DNA of 64,000 nt from Pythium myriotylum (GCA_023091665.1 JALJCQ010000006.1:992001-1056000), one strand, 5' to 3'; counted from the first letter of the stretch, positions 19,032 to 31,015 are shown. Translations and numbers: made by a program. Notes: a model not told the origin generated them from the sequence alone.

Positions 19032-21367
19032 GTTACTATATTGACTGGCAAAATTACTGTCGGTCACTTCGTTCTATAGATGTGTATGATATCGAAATCT
19101 ATGTCTCGACAATATGCTTTGTCATCCTCGTTGTTTGCACCTTTTGCTCCGTACGCAGATTTCTAGAGCTTTTGTCGACTGAATAAGGCCGTCCACTTCA
19201 ATTGAACTGTTATGCCGTGCAGATGGAGTATATTAAGTGCTTCGTTTTGAGTCCAACCGCTTATTAACGACACGACGAGTCCTTGGTCGTTCGGCGAGGA
19301 GCGCCGAATCGCACCCACGGAGGGTTCCCATAATCTTCCACCTTGTCTGTAGACTACTAGCGATCGACGACTCGGCGGGCAGGTTGCTGGCCAACTCCCA
19401 CTATACGAAGAGCTGGGGCGAGACGCTCAAGACCACGCTCGAGCACGCGGCTAAACCGGATCTTCTACGTGTGAGCATCCACGACGAGATATGCGAGTAT
19501 TGCAGAACAACCTAGGGTTGAGGAATGCTAATAATAGTATTGCCGACTCGACTTCCTTGCAGCTTCGGAATGACCTTGCTCGCATGCAAATGGCCGATGA
19601 CACGACCAATCTGGCCACAGACTCGCGCAGTAGCGCCCAACTCTACCATTCAATGACTCAGGCAAGCCACCAAAAACTTTTTTCCATGCCTATGACTGGA
19701 CAGACCAGGATGGACACAACGCCATCACGGTTCTGCTCTACAACGACATCACTCCGTGGCTCAGCCTCCAGGGCGCCAGAGTTGAGCAATAGCATGCCGA
19801 GAGTACAACAGTTAAACTATTAGGGTTCACGAGATGAACTCAATAGACTCCACTTCCGTCATGGCTATGACTGGGTGTTCTCGTCGTCCTCACCAAGATG
19901 TAACCTTGGCGGCTTTGCGGAGGCGACATTGTTGCCTCCACAGAATCTACAGCGTGAGGCATGGACAAACTTATTCAAGTTAATTCTACAGATGATGATG
20001 TTCAATTTGGGCGATTGAGCAGCGCACCCTCAAGACCACCTCGTAATCAAAAACCAAACGGACTGGTCAACCAGTACATATGCACTGTATACGCTCGTTG
20101 AGGTAGCGCGCAGCTTTTTTGGAGACCAAAGCGTGGGACTGACATCATTGGCGGTGGGCTCGGCATGCGGACATTTATGCGAAGCCTGAGAAGTGTCTGC
20201 GAGCTGGAAGGTGGTTGCCTCACTTTGGGCGAGGAATATAGAGTTCGTACTTGGGCATTCCCTAAAAAGACAACGAGGTCTACTGGTGATGTATCCTGTT
20301 CCTCGGTGGATCCTCTACGAGGAAAATGATATAATTGGATGTGGTGCACGGACAGCAGCTCGCACTCTGCACTGGAAGAGAACCACGCATGCTCGTTGAA
20401 TTGCAGTCCACCTGTGATCGGAGAAGTGTGTTAGGAGAAGGGCCGGCACCCATTAACAGCTCCTTCAAATCCCCCGCCACAGATTTTTTTTCGGGGAAAG
20501 CGGATACAGTATCCTCACTGGCCTGGAGCATGTTCTTGCTTCCTGTCGTCACCCCACTCTCGATCTCCCGCAGCCATCCCCGTGCGATGACCACAGCTGG
20601 TCCTCCCTCGACTCTGCGGGAAGATCGTATCGTGCATTCATCCATCTAGGTGAGAGCTAGAGCATGTCGTTTCACCTCTCCTTTATCACGCTTTCTCCCT
20701 ATTCATATACCGGTATATGGGTATTCATGGGGTTCAAGATGGCGCTGTATGTTTGGGGTGGCCGGCCGTCACCCAGATCAAGTCATGAGCAGCAACACGC
20801 CAAACCCGGATTTATTGACAGGCCGGCTTGACATGATGGACGCGACTATCCCATTTTACAATCGAAACTCGAACTTAGCGGCGGAGACCCAGCTCATCCA
20901 CATCGTCGTGCTTCTGTGCTGAGAAATGGCGAGACGTGTCTCCAAGACGACGCGGATCTTCTTTAGCCTTTCGACACCTTGTCCCACCGCGATTGTCTGT
21001 AACCCAGGTAATTACTTACATGGTTCTCGGCGGTCGAAGCATTCCAAGACCAGAATGCGCGCTCTCTCCTCCGTCTCGCGCTGAATTCGTTACCCACGCC
21101 CCCCTCTCCCTCCTGCAGCATGGTGAACGAAATCGAGGTACGCCCCATCATCTGGTGCGACGTACGAAATTCGATCGGCTCTTACACCCACGGACTTGGC
21201 TTCCCGCCCACGTGTTCTCGCGTCTGGTTCGCGATACCCACAAGTGCACGAAACAGGCGTCAGCCGAACGGGATCTGTCTCCTCCCCAATTTCGAGTCGC
21301 GACCTCCACCACTCCATCGATGGCTCATTTGGAAACGAGCTACTTCATCGACGACTGAGCACCCACC
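19032..21367. other. Long intergenic region without a supported gene
   Basis: Frames on both strands stay under 140 codons. A minus-strand frame at 20280-20645 is listed separately. No Myb remnant, tRNA or transposon ends were recognised. A GCTCATTTGG word near 21322 may be part of the promoter of the next Myb gene. Confidence 0.5.
20280..20645 (-). CDS. Possible small protein, unrecognised
   Basis: This ATG-initiated frame of 121 codons has a mixed, protein-like composition (GWLREIESGVTT, then AGDLKELLMG). A plus-strand frame of similar size overlaps it, so the assignment is uncertain. No domain, signal peptide or membrane segment is seen. It sits alone between two Myb genes. It may be chance. 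Confidence 0.2.
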   Translation of the reverse strand: MDECTIRSSRRVEGGPAVVIARGWLREIESGVTTGSKNMLQASEDTVSAFPEKKSVAGDLKELLMGAGPSPNTLLRSQVDCNSTSMRGSLPVQSASCCPCTTSNYIIFLVEDPPRNRIHHQ

Positions 21368-21919
21368 ATGTCGCACGCTAAGGGCGTTTGGACCACGAGC
21401 GAGCACGAGCGCTTCCTCGAAGCCATTGCTAGATACCCGAACGGTCCGTGGTCGCTCATCACCGACCACGTCGGCACACGATCCTCCAAGCAGGTGCAAA
21501 CGCACGCACAAAAGTACCAACACAAGTTGCTACGTCACGAGCGCGGGCTGCTCAAGCGCAAAACCAAGTCCTCGCGCGTCGAGCACCGCGTCGACAAAGC
21601 TACGGCCGACCATCTCCGAAGCGGCTTCACCGTTCGCTCGTCCGCCCGATCCATGGTCGGGTTGGTATCGCCCTACTCTTCCTTCAGGTTGGAGGAGCTG
21701 TCGGTGGCCTCAATGCACAGCCCTATGTCGACAGCATCGTCACTTCCGACAAACGATACTTCAAGTGAGTCGGACGATTCTTTTAGTAGCCCAAGCGAAG
21801 ACGAGGAAACCTTTGACTGCGTCGACCCCTTGCCGTTCGAGTGGAGACGATCTGACTCGGATGAAAGCGAGTTTTGCGAGCCACTTGAGTTTTTACTTTC
21901 GTGCGGATTCATGAACTGA
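21368..21919 (+). CDS. Single-repeat Myb (SHAQKYF-class) protein 2
   Basis: This is a 183-residue member, the shortest intact one. The Myb repeat starts almost at the N-terminus (GVWTTSEHERF, PNGPWSLITDHVG, QVQTHAQKYQHKL). The basic tract ERGLLKRKTKSSRVEHRVDK follows, then a Ser-rich spacer and the C-terminal DPLPF motif with the hydrophobic end LEFLLSCGF. The start at 21368 is the first ATG directly before the repeat. It is predicted to be a nuclear transcription factor. Confidence 0.92.
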   Translation: MSHAKGVWTTSEHERFLEAIARYPNGPWSLITDHVGTRSSKQVQTHAQKYQHKLLRHERGLLKRKTKSSRVEHRVDKATADHLRSGFTVRSSARSMVGLVSPYSSFRLEELSVASMHSPMSTASSLPTNDTSSESDDSFSSPSEDEETFDCVDPLPFEWRRSDSDESEFCEPLEFLLSCGFMN

Positions 21920-23269
21920 ACTGGTTTCTGTGGAAATATACGATATTTCTCTTGATTGCAAGAAGCATTCGTACTGCAGTTCGCAGAGCTTTCTCACTTT
22001 CTAAACCTTCGCTAGGGGCTTGTGTCCTGCATTACCCCCTAACTCAACGCTATGAACTCTGCGGTTTATGGGGCTCGCTGTGGTGATTCCTCCACCATCA
22101 ATGATGATTGCATGGGTCGCAGTTCGTCGTCATGACGTCGAGGAGGTGCAGCTGCCTCCGGGTACAGAGCCAAGCGTATCCGGGACTGTGTCGAAGCACC
22201 ACTTTGTGGCTTTTGAAGATCATGCGGACAAGCCTCCTTTTTTTGGGAGACGTGATCTCGATTACAAATCCACAGCGATGCTCTAATCCAAAGAGCGGAC
22301 GGGCCCGCCTGCACTCCTCTGTTGACGCAGTTGCGCCTGGGCGGTTGGGAACCGCAGTTGCTGCAGCAACAGTGACATTTTTTTCCGAAGAGAAGCGACA
22401 ACGCCCACGCACATGGACCAGCGTCGGACAGCCGAGTCAGCTGAGCGTCCATGTCGGGATTCTCTACCGCTGACCCGTCACCCTTTTGTAGACTTCCGTT
22501 GCGCTACCGCGAACGACCTCAGTAGCGCGAATTGCGAGGACCCGACTGCGTGAGTCGTGCGCTAGAAAGGGAGTGGCGACCGTGCTATTAGTATTTGGCT
22601 GCTCTTTGTACACCCAGTCAACAGCAGGCCTTGACTCACAAAATCGAACTCTCGTGTCAGTCAGGATTGGAAAGGCCGCGCTAGTGTTCCCATGATGTCG
22701 TTCTTTCACATCAGTGACTCTATCCCAAGGTCTCAACGACGCGTAATAAACACCCAGCTTCGTAAGCCTCCCGCGCACGTGGATGTCATACTACAGCAAC
22801 ACGTTGACCTCGCAGCCAGCTGATGTGGCTGTCGTATTCGGTAGTGTCAACCTCTCCACTCGCATGGATGGTGAGTATCTGGTCCGATTACGGACAAAAC
22901 CCGACAGCCCGTCTCGGCCTTTCTCTCGCCGTGGAGCTGTCAACGTTTCAAGGGTTCTTATCCAGAGACAGGCCTCCTTGAAGTTCACCGGTGATCTTTG
23001 TGGGGAGAGAGAGCATTGGGAATGTAAGATCATGCGCATCGCGGCATGTCGAAGGTCCAAGAGCTGTCCACGATAGGACAGTCAACGCCCTTGCGAATAC
23101 GGATTACAAAGTGGCGTGCTTACGCCGAGTTGCTCAGAGCAACGTTGAGCCAATCGGCTCACCCCTTGCTCCACCCGAACTGGATAGATGGATCCAGTGT
23201 CACCTTCAAACAGGCAGATCGCGACACGTTTCCCAGCAATATGTTCGGAGGAATCGAGTCTCGACCACA
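21920..23269. other. Intergenic region, nothing recognised
   Basis: Only overlapping short frames on both strands are present, none with a domain. An in-frame extension upstream of the Myb pseudogene begins near 22991 but does not look coding. Confidence 0.5.
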
Positions 23270-23884
23270 TTCAACACGGGCATCTGGACAATGAGCGAGC
23301 ACGAACGCCTTCTTGAGGCCATAGATCGGCACCCGCAAGGTCTCTGGGCGCGAATCGCCGAGTTTGTCGGCACGCGTTCGTCCAAGCAAGTGCAGACCCA
23401 CGCAAAGAAGTACTAACCGAAGCTCAAGCGCCACCAGCGCGGTCTGCTCAAGAGCAAGTCTCAGTCCCCACGAGTGGACAAGACAACTGTCGGATAACTC
23501 CAGAGGGGACTCTGTCGACAGAGAACTGGCATTTCGCACGTTATCGGTGAGTCTATCGACTCTACCGGACCGGAAGAGAAAGGCTTACGCGAAGATCGGT
23601 CCAACCCCGCTCACCTATACATGTGCAATACTTCAAGCAACAACATGCCTGCTATCGCCAGAGGAGCGCCGTCTGCACAAATGCTTGTTGCTGAGCACAG
23701 GGCGCCAGAGGCATGTGAGAGCCCGACAAGACTGAATCTATTTCCCGTTCCTGTAGGGTGTCTATGCTCCACCGTCGTGGTCATGTCTACTTCAGACGGC
23801 AACTCGAACGATACAGAGATGCGTGACCCGTGGGAGTCAATTGAACTGCTCCTGGAGATTGATCGACTTCTCTTCGATCATTAG
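23270..23884 (+). pseudogene. Single-repeat Myb gene 3, pseudogene
   Basis: The Myb repeat is clear (GIWTMSEHERLLEAI, QGLWARIAEFVG, KQVQTHAKKY). A TAA at 23414-23416 stands where the other genes have the CAG/CAA Gln codon of QKYQ. The basic tract continues in the same frame (PKLKRHQRGLLKSKS) with a short deletion in the EHRVDK part, then a second TAA at 23495-23497. The last frame segment ends with a DPWESIELLLEID tail that resembles the C-terminal motif of the intact genes. No ATG lies in the usual place. It is closest in its basic tract to gene 1 (LLKSKS). Confidence 0.85.
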
Positions 23885-25520
23885 GAGTTAGTGTGGAGTC
23901 AAAGATGCGAGTTGTCCTCACTCTAGCTGTTGGTCGCGAGAAGGGCTTCCAAAGATTATTTGCTCTGTATATCTTTTGTGGTGAGGATTGGTCTCTGTAC
24001 TGATACAATTCGACGGAACTGCCAGAGGCAGAGCTGGAACGTTCTGAAAACTTTCATATGATCGTGATCCTGCTGCGTAAAGAGTATCATCCATTGACTG
24101 CCTCCAACTTATCCACGAACTTCGGCTCGGCGATGAGCTTGAGGTACACACCTGGGCTCACCATGTCCGCCCATACAAGATCGCCCAGGCCAGCTGAAAC
24201 GTGGACTACCGTCCCAGCGCAGCGGCGGAATCGAGCCTTCTCCAACTGTGCATAACCGCACCTTGATAGCTTTAGCATGGGAACACAAAGAAAGTAATGC
24301 CTGACCTCACAAATGGCAGGACATACGCAAGGTACAGCACGCGGCAGTTATCCACTCGGGGCTGCGATATACTCCGTCTTGCGACGTGTGAATCAGAGCC
24401 ACGAACTTGGTCCGCTAGCTCTCCCCAAACCCCCTGTCCGACGAGGCATGCAGGTATGTAGTCTGACCCTCTTTCGTACTAATCCACTTCGACGAGTACT
24501 AGTGTGCTATTCGGCTGACTGCCGCTTTCGACAAATGCCATTGATACCTCGCGTTGAGTCCCCCTGTTGGCTGTTCGACCTTTTCAGAAACAAGATTGCA
24601 ACCTCTCGTGTTCTCGCTGATTGGACGCGAGTTTCTTCCCCCCCACCAATTCGTGTGAAATGTGGAGGTTGAGGGTTGAGTGGTAGCCACCATGAGGACA
24701 AACGCTGTCCTGCTCATGATGGATGCTATGCTCGCTCGAAGTAAGGGCGCGTCGACACCTCAACGCATCCATCATGCGAGTTGCCCCTCCTAGGTCGAGG
24801 TCGAACTCGTTTCAACTCAGTTGTGTTCCCAGTATCGGTCGCCGCTGGCCCACAGAAGAGCGTATCTTGCATTCACGCTCCTCGCAAGAAGTTGTCTTCG
24901 TTCACACCGAGGCTATCCAACTGCAGACAATGTGGATAGCAAATGCAGTAGCTGCTCCGTCCCCGTCTACAATAATAGGGATGGTCACTCCACTAGACTT
25001 ACGGATCGCACGCTCGAAATTAGATCACTCGAAAGAAGATGAGAACTAGAGCGAAGGCATGGAAGGACGAACTGTTCGCGACAAGCCGCTCTACGGGCGA
25101 TGGTTGATGGATGCCAGCGATCGACGATCGTAAACCGTAAACCGTCACGTCCGCTGTCTCGCGTTTGCGTCTCGTATTTGCGTACGTACCGGATTATTAA
25201 AATCCACAACAAAGTTTGTGGGTGTGGGTTGATCCTGTGGGCACAACGTGCGTTGAGACCACATGGTGGGAAGCAACGCAGTGGATGCCGTCAACACGAA
25301 ATCGATTTGTCAGTAGACACCATTGATGCACGCGATGAGCGTGTTCTGTTTGGTCTCTGGAACGAAGAAACGGGTGCTGTGCAAATCGTTCTGGATCGTG
25401 CCAGATACTTCCGGGCATCCACTTTGCTCCCCTGGTAAAGCTTCGTCCTCGAACACAACAACATCTCTCCCCAGCTCGTCATTACCGAATAAGCACATCT
25501 CGAAAGGCTCACCGCGCGAA
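23885..25520. other. Intergenic region, nothing recognised
   Basis: There are no frames with domains. The open frame upstream of Myb gene 4 (from 25326) is continuous with it but reads like a leader; the ATG at 25521 is a better start by comparison with the other genes. Confidence 0.5.
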
Positions 25521-26132
25521 ATGCAATCTTGCGCCAGCCCGCCACGCGCCAAGGGGTTTTGGACCACGAGCGAGCACGAACGATTCCTCGAGGCCATCGT
25601 CAAGTACCCACGCGGCCCTTGGTCGCTCATTACAGACCATGTCGGCACACGCTCGTCCAAGCAAGTACAGACCCACGCGCAAAAATACCAGCGGAAGCTC
25701 CAGCGCCATCAGCGTGGGCTCCTCAAACGCAAGACCAAGTCTTCGCGCGTCGAGCACCGCGTCGATGAGAGCATTCTCGACCATCTCGCGAGCCTCTTAG
25801 TGGCTCGCCGTCCGCCCATCTCGTCGCCGATGACATCACCGGCTTTTGAAGGCATTAGCGCGGTGCCTCACGGCCAACACAGAGCTGGTTGTCGAGTTTT
25901 TACTCTGGAGCCGTTGGCGAACTCGTCGTCCCACACTTATTCATTCGACTCGGAGGACACGTGGAGCGAGTCGAGCTACTCCAGCCAGAGCTCGGCGGCA
26001 TTGAGCGCTGCCCTTCTCGAGACCGAGCCCGTTCCGTTTCGACCGTCAACATCCAACAGCGATTGCGACGACACTCTCGACTTTCTGCTGGCCTGTGGAG
26101 TGTTGAACGAACTGATCTATGATATTATCTAA
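25521..26132 (+). CDS. Single-repeat Myb (SHAQKYF-class) protein 4
   Basis: This is a 203-residue member. The start at 25521 gives the same short N-terminus as its paralogues; an in-frame ATG at 25326 would add 65 residues of unlike composition. Its Myb repeat is GFWTTSEHERF, PRGPWSLITDHVG, QVQTHAQKYQRKL. The basic tract RKTKSSRVEHRVDE follows. The conserved AT..L..GF segment is altered here (ESILDHLASLL). The C-terminus keeps EPVPF and LDFLLACGVL. Its nearest relatives in the repeat are genes 2 and 5. Confidence 0.9.
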   Translation: MQSCASPPRAKGFWTTSEHERFLEAIVKYPRGPWSLITDHVGTRSSKQVQTHAQKYQRKLQRHQRGLLKRKTKSSRVEHRVDESILDHLASLLVARRPPISSPMTSPAFEGISAVPHGQHRAGCRVFTLEPLANSSSHTYSFDSEDTWSESSYSSQSSAALSAALLETEPVPFRPSTSNSDCDDTLDFLLACGVLNELIYDII

Positions 26133-26873
26133 TCAATCCATGGTTGAAAACTCCCAATATCGGACACTGGAACTGCACCCACAGCCTTGACGTTCGCGTG
26201 CGGGGTTCAACCTCACGTTTCACTAGTCTTGGGTGCAATGGCGCCCTGCTCAGCTCCTCTGGTCGGAATAAGCCCTGGGCGAGGAGCGCTTGATACAGTA
26301 CTGTACCGCAAAGTGCAATCTCGCAGCAAATCTCTCACTTGATGGGTGCGGTGACGTCCAACAACCGTATACGGATCTTGATGGAGGGATCGTGGGGATG
26401 CATGGCAGCCTTCTGATACCCTCTATCGTACGCGAGTGCACCACGAGCATCGGAAGAGGGCATCTATTTCAAAAGCGTAACGCTGGGATTCTCTCCCGTG
26501 GTGGTGCAGATACTGTACTCATCACATGCTGGGGGGTGAACTTCCTTTTTTCGGGGCGTGTTTTGTTGAATTTCGCAGAATCCGTCATGCCAAGGCATGC
26601 CTTCTTCATAGCAAACCCTGGTTGTCGAACCCATTACCGTTGGACCGAGCTCATCTCCAAGCCCAGCAACTTCCTCTGCGTTCCGAAAGAGCAGCACTAT
26701 TACACTCAGTCGAGACGGACGCGACATGTAATAATGACCGCGACGTTGTTGTTGGACTGCCCTTTCTATTGTATCCGTTTGCTTCCCGGCCGCACCCAGG
26801 GCTGGTTTGCAATCCCTACAGTCGCAGTCGCTCACTTCTCAATCCGTCAAGTCTCAACCAGAAGCCAACTGAG
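26133..26873. other. Intergenic region between Myb genes 4 and 5
   Basis: Long frames run into Myb gene 5 from upstream but have no conserved content. Apart from the promoter element at 26830-26845, nothing is recognised. Confidence 0.5.
26830..26845 (+). promoter_or_regulatory. Oomycete initiator-like core promoter of Myb gene 5
   Basis: gctcacttctcaatcc agrees with the oomycete initiator consensus GCTCAYTYYNCAWTTT at 14 of 16 positions and lies 28 bp before the ATG. Confidence 0.6.
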
Positions 26874-27485
26874 ATGTTCCTACGCGAGGACCGACCACGT
26901 GCCAAGGGAGTGTGGACCAGCGGCGAGCACGAGCGCTTCCTCGAAGCCATTGCCATGTACCCTCGTGGTCCGTGGTCTCTCATTACTGATCATGTTGGCA
27001 CGCGGTCCGCAAAGCAAGTGCAGACCCATGCGCAGAAGTACCAGCACAAGCTTATGCGTCATAAACGAGGTCTACTCAAGCGGAAGACCAAGACGTCGCG
27101 TATTGAACATCGCGTAGACACGACCACTGCGGAGTATCTCACGAATGGGTTTATGGCGCGTCTGCACAACGATCCGAGTCCGGCCAAGACACGGTCGTGG
27201 GAGACTCCCACCACGTCTTTATCGATGCTGTCGCTCGCAGCCGAGTCAACAAGCCCAAACACAGACCCCAGTTACCTGATTGGAGGTACCATAAGACAGA
27301 GCAGACTTGCACCGTCGAGCTCTATTGGAGATCACGGCTCTTCCTTCGGCCGTTCGCTGGTACACAAGCGACTAATGTCGTGCAACAGCCCGACAGGACT
27401 GGAAACGTCTTTTCGTGATTCGGAACCATCGCCATTCCACGGGCAGGTCGAGCTAGACGATTGGGAGTCGTACTGGGATTTGTAG
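26874..27485 (+). CDS. Single-repeat Myb (SHAQKYF-class) protein 5
   Basis: This is a 203-residue member. The start is set by an ATG 28 bp after an initiator motif. The Myb repeat is GVWTSGEHERF, PRGPWSLITDHVG, AKQVQTHAQKYQHKL. The basic tract is KRGLLKRKTKTSRIEHRVDT. The spacer is Ser/Thr-rich. The C-terminal motif is EPSPF followed by a short acidic end (DDWESYWDL); the FLL.CG part is missing, so its C-terminus is shorter than in the other genes. Confidence 0.9.
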   Translation: MFLREDRPRAKGVWTSGEHERFLEAIAMYPRGPWSLITDHVGTRSAKQVQTHAQKYQHKLMRHKRGLLKRKTKTSRIEHRVDTTTAEYLTNGFMARLHNDPSPAKTRSWETPTTSLSMLSLAAESTSPNTDPSYLIGGTIRQSRLAPSSSIGDHGSSFGRSLVHKRLMSCNSPTGLETSFRDSEPSPFHGQVELDDWESYWDL

Positions 27486-28684
27486 ATCTTCACGGATAAC
27501 GCCCATACGCGTGTCCCCTGCTTTAATCAGGTCGACCTCATACATATTCGCTTTTTTTTTCTTTCCATCTTTCCAGCACCACTCATGCCGTGGGCTCGAT
27601 TGATATCAATGCTCGTCCTATTGAACTGCGTCCACATCTTCAATGTGGATTTGACAGTATTACGACGAAAACAATAGCCACGGTAGGCGTGGAAGGACAT
27701 CCCATGACTCAGTTTGCGAATAAGCGTGACCCTGGGATACCAGACTGTCTGCGTTACTGAAGAAGGCAACACGTTTTTCATTTGCAAGATTTAAGGATGG
27801 ACAGAGCGACAATGTTGCCGTGTTCTCTCTGATATCATCCAACGCATCGAGCAACGCGTCCAAGTCCTCCCAATGCAGTTTGTATTAGCACCATGCTGCT
27901 CATAAGGCTGTGATGAAGATCCGCCGCTGAGAGATTGATAATCCCACGCCTTGTCAATATAGATGTCGAGGAAACCCGTCTGCACCACCGAAGTCTGAAG
28001 GGTCGAGTATATAGGAGGAGATAGGCACACAGCAGCTCGAGACTTGCGCCCTACATTCGTTGCCGCCATTTGGACGCCTGGTGATCTCTGGAGATGCGTC
28101 ACTCGTGCTTCGGTTGAAGGTCAGGCACTAGTTGAAGACCAGGCCCCAGGGCGACGGGGCGACATGCATCGTCATGGCAACCACCTCTAGTACGTACCAA
28201 CGATGGATTCGAGCACTTGCGCCGTCACATGTGCAATCCTGGAGCTATCGTCGGTGACGTCAGCATACTAACGGTACCACACTCTAGGCGCACCCACAAC
28301 CTGCAGATTACCATGCAAGGATGGACTTCATGATAATCGGAGCTGTGGTGGCTGCGGCGAGATACCGTGCAAGGCGCGATGTTCACGACATTAGCATGCC
28401 ACGCTGTATCGAGTCGTCCCATCGTCTTTGATAGTCCTCATATATTCCACCTAGGTGAGACTGCCTGCCCTTGGCGATTATGTCGCGAGCTCCTTACGTA
28501 CACGATCATCCCGAATGAGAACTCGCGTAGAGAGCTTTAGTAGCTTTCTCGTGGCGACGAGCAAGCAATCGGCGCCGTGTTGGTGTCCGTACACGCTTCC
28601 ATTCGGACAACCTTCCTCACGATACAAGGGATTGCACGAAGTCTCGTCACGTGACCAGAACTTTGAACGACAGCTACTGTAGTA

Positions 28685-28705
28685 CCCCCCCCCCCCCCCC
28701 CCCCC
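28685..28705. repeat. C21 homopolymer followed by CG/CA repeats
   Basis: About 21 consecutive C are followed by tcgcgcgcacacgcacg. It is the longest homopolymer in the window; its true length is uncertain in any assembly. Confidence 0.85.
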
Positions 28706-30355
28706 TCGCGCGCACACGCACGAATAGTTCAGCAGGGTTCGGCGCGAGTTCAGCCTTGCGATAATGCCACCTGTGTGCGGCAATATCAAATACAGACGGA
28801 CAAGCACCCGCTCGCGCACACAAACCAGACGGAAGTTCCTTCAATGCCACCTGAAGACTACGGAATCTTTTGGAGTCGGCGAATACAAGGAAATGTTGGA
28901 GCTGTCGTCTTTGGCCACATTACGTTTAAGCGATACCCAATACCTTTCTATCGTTCCAGCAAATGAATAATTGAAAGGAAATTTCCGTTCGCCGACAGCC
29001 AACCAAGTGGTGACGTCTTGATCGTTGTACCAGCCGGCGAATCGCGCCTTTCGTTCGAAGGAGAACGCGAAACACTCTGTGATGGTTGTCTGTTCGATCT
29101 GAGAAGCTTGGCTGGCCGTCTGCACCAAAACAAATTCCGCTTGGTGAGCTGGGTATAGCTTTGTCCGACCACCAAGAGTTGCGACGCTCGAAGACCATAC
29201 ACTCGGACAACTGAGCAACAACCGTATAGAACGAGATTCTCAATAGCTCCAGTGCTCTCATGAAAAGCTGAACTGTATTTCCATGGCGCTGCGCCTATGC
29301 ACAACATGTCTAGTGTTTGCGCGGCAACAAATGAGTTCATCATCACCACAAAATGGGTGCAACACCAGTCACAAGTGGCGTAAAAACGGCCCCCGAGTTG
29401 TTCCTCTTGGACTGTGCAGACGCAGCAAGATCCTCCCGTCTGTGTCTCATAGACACGGGGAGCCCCATCCACGACAACCAAGATGCGTGGGCTTTTTGAT
29501 CAAGGGCGGTTGGTTGACGGTGGCTCGAGATTAGTCTCAATTGTGGATGGTCCTCGTGAAAACTCCGACCAAACCATTCGAGGGAGCTGCCACTGGAAAG
29601 GACGGCCCACCAGCTGGAGTGGACCAGCACATGTGGCTCCCCACCTCGCGCCGAAAACACCGGAGGCGCGACTGCACCGACGTGCAGAAGGGCGGCCGGC
29701 AGCACCATGGCTGCTCTAAAAGGGCAAACGCAAACGGGACCATGGGTCCCACAGCTCACGCTCTTTCTTGCACTACGCTGGATGGTTTTCGAAATTAAAA
29801 CCGCGATTGCGGCCTCGGGAAAACGTTGTTGTCAAGGCTTCTGCAGAGCGTAAACACGCGAGCCACAATTCTGCGGCGGGGTTGAAGCTTCGCATGTGAA
29901 GCCATGCGAGATCGTGGACAATACTGTACTGTACACCAAGCGTCGTCTCCTCGGCCCTGCGCCCATGGAGGATCGCGAGACCTGCTCTGTCCGTGTTGTC
30001 GCGCGGATTAGCGTCGGCAGACCAGTCCACGGCCGTTGCAATCGTCCAACTCTCGTAGCACTCTCCCCCTATCCATCGGCGGCGGCATATGTTCTGCAAG
30101 TCTCCAGGCAAGTTCCCGGTACCGTAGAGAGAGTAGAGAGAGTCTTACACTGTAAGACCATCGGCAGTCCGACCTCAAGATTCCTTCCTCCCTGGCTCCC
30201 CCAACCCAAGCGCCTGTGTTCTGGGTTGGATTATCCACCGGCATTGCAAATTCCAGCGCACCGCGATCAGACGACGCATTGGTTGGCGTGGTCTGCTCGG
30301 GGCGGAGAGAACGTCCATCGGGCTCACTTGATCACCCTGCGCTTGACGCACCAGG

Positions 30356-30371
30356 GCTCATTTCCAAATTC
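30356..30371 (+). promoter_or_regulatory. Oomycete initiator-like core promoter of Myb gene 6
   Basis: gctcatttccaaattc matches the oomycete initiator plus flanking element closely and ends 20 bp before the ATG at 30392. Confidence 0.6.
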
Positions 30372-30391
30372 GACACCCTCCGCGCACAACC

Positions 30392-31015
30392 ATGATTCAT
30401 ATCAAGAGCGAGAAGCTGGCCACGGGCATCTGGTCCACGAGCGAGCACGAGCGCTTCCTCGAAGCTATCGCGCTCTACCCTCACGGCCCCTGGACGCTTA
30501 TCACCGAGCACATCGGCACGCGCTCGTCCAAGCAAGTGCAGACCCACGCTCAGAAGTACCAGCACAAGCTCCAGCGCCACCAGCGCGGACTTATCAAGCG
30601 AAAGACGCGCTCCTCGCGCGTCGAGCACCGTGTGGACAAGGCCACGGCCGACCAGCTCGCCAACGGCTTTGCCGTGCGACCGGCGAACCGCATCATGCCG
30701 ACGTCGCCCCTCGAGCTTGAGACCAAGATCACCGACCGGCAGCTTGCGATGGGAGGATGTGACATGCCAGCGGATCTGACGCAGCCTTTCCCCGGACAGT
30801 CGCTCTCCGTGGCAAGTCCCACCTGGTCTACATCGTCAACCCAGTCAGATGATACAGCCAGCAGCGTGGACTTCTCATGCAGCAGCCCCACAGGACTCGA
30901 GGCGGTCTTCGAGCCCCTGCCGTTCCGCGCGCAGCCTCTCGAGGAGGCGTGCTGGTGGGAGACCCTCGATGTAATGATGGCCTGCGATCTCTTGACGCCC
31001 GGGGCGTGCTACTGA
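30392..31015 (+). CDS. Single-repeat Myb (SHAQKYF-class) protein 6
   Basis: This is a 207-residue member. It starts MIHIKSEKLATGIWST. The Myb repeat is GIWSTSEHERF, PHGPWTLITEHIG, QVQTHAQKYQHKL. The basic tract is RGLIKRKTRSSRVEHRVDK, then ATADQLANGF and RP. A Ser/Thr-rich middle and EPLPF follow, with a Trp-containing hydrophobic end (WETLDVMMACDLL). GC-rich codon use is stronger than in the surrounding DNA, which supports coding. Confidence 0.93.
   Translation: MIHIKSEKLATGIWSTSEHERFLEAIALYPHGPWTLITEHIGTRSSKQVQTHAQKYQHKLQRHQRGLIKRKTRSSRVEHRVDKATADQLANGFAVRPANRIMPTSPLELETKITDRQLAMGGCDMPADLTQPFPGQSLSVASPTWSTSSTQSDDTASSVDFSCSSPTGLEAVFEPLPFRAQPLEEACWWETLDVMMACDLLTPGACY

Larger units (their letters stand above)
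27486..30391. other. 2.9-kb intergenic region, nothing supported
   Basis: Minus-strand frames at 28948-29481 and 29343-29759 overlap each other and lack domains. A C21 run lies at 28685-28705. Toward the right end an initiator motif for Myb gene 6 is present. Confidence 0.5.

Noticed and set aside
28948..29759. Two overlapping minus-strand frames of 138-177 codons
   Set aside because: They overlap each other in different frames, lack domains, and sit in repeat-like sequence.
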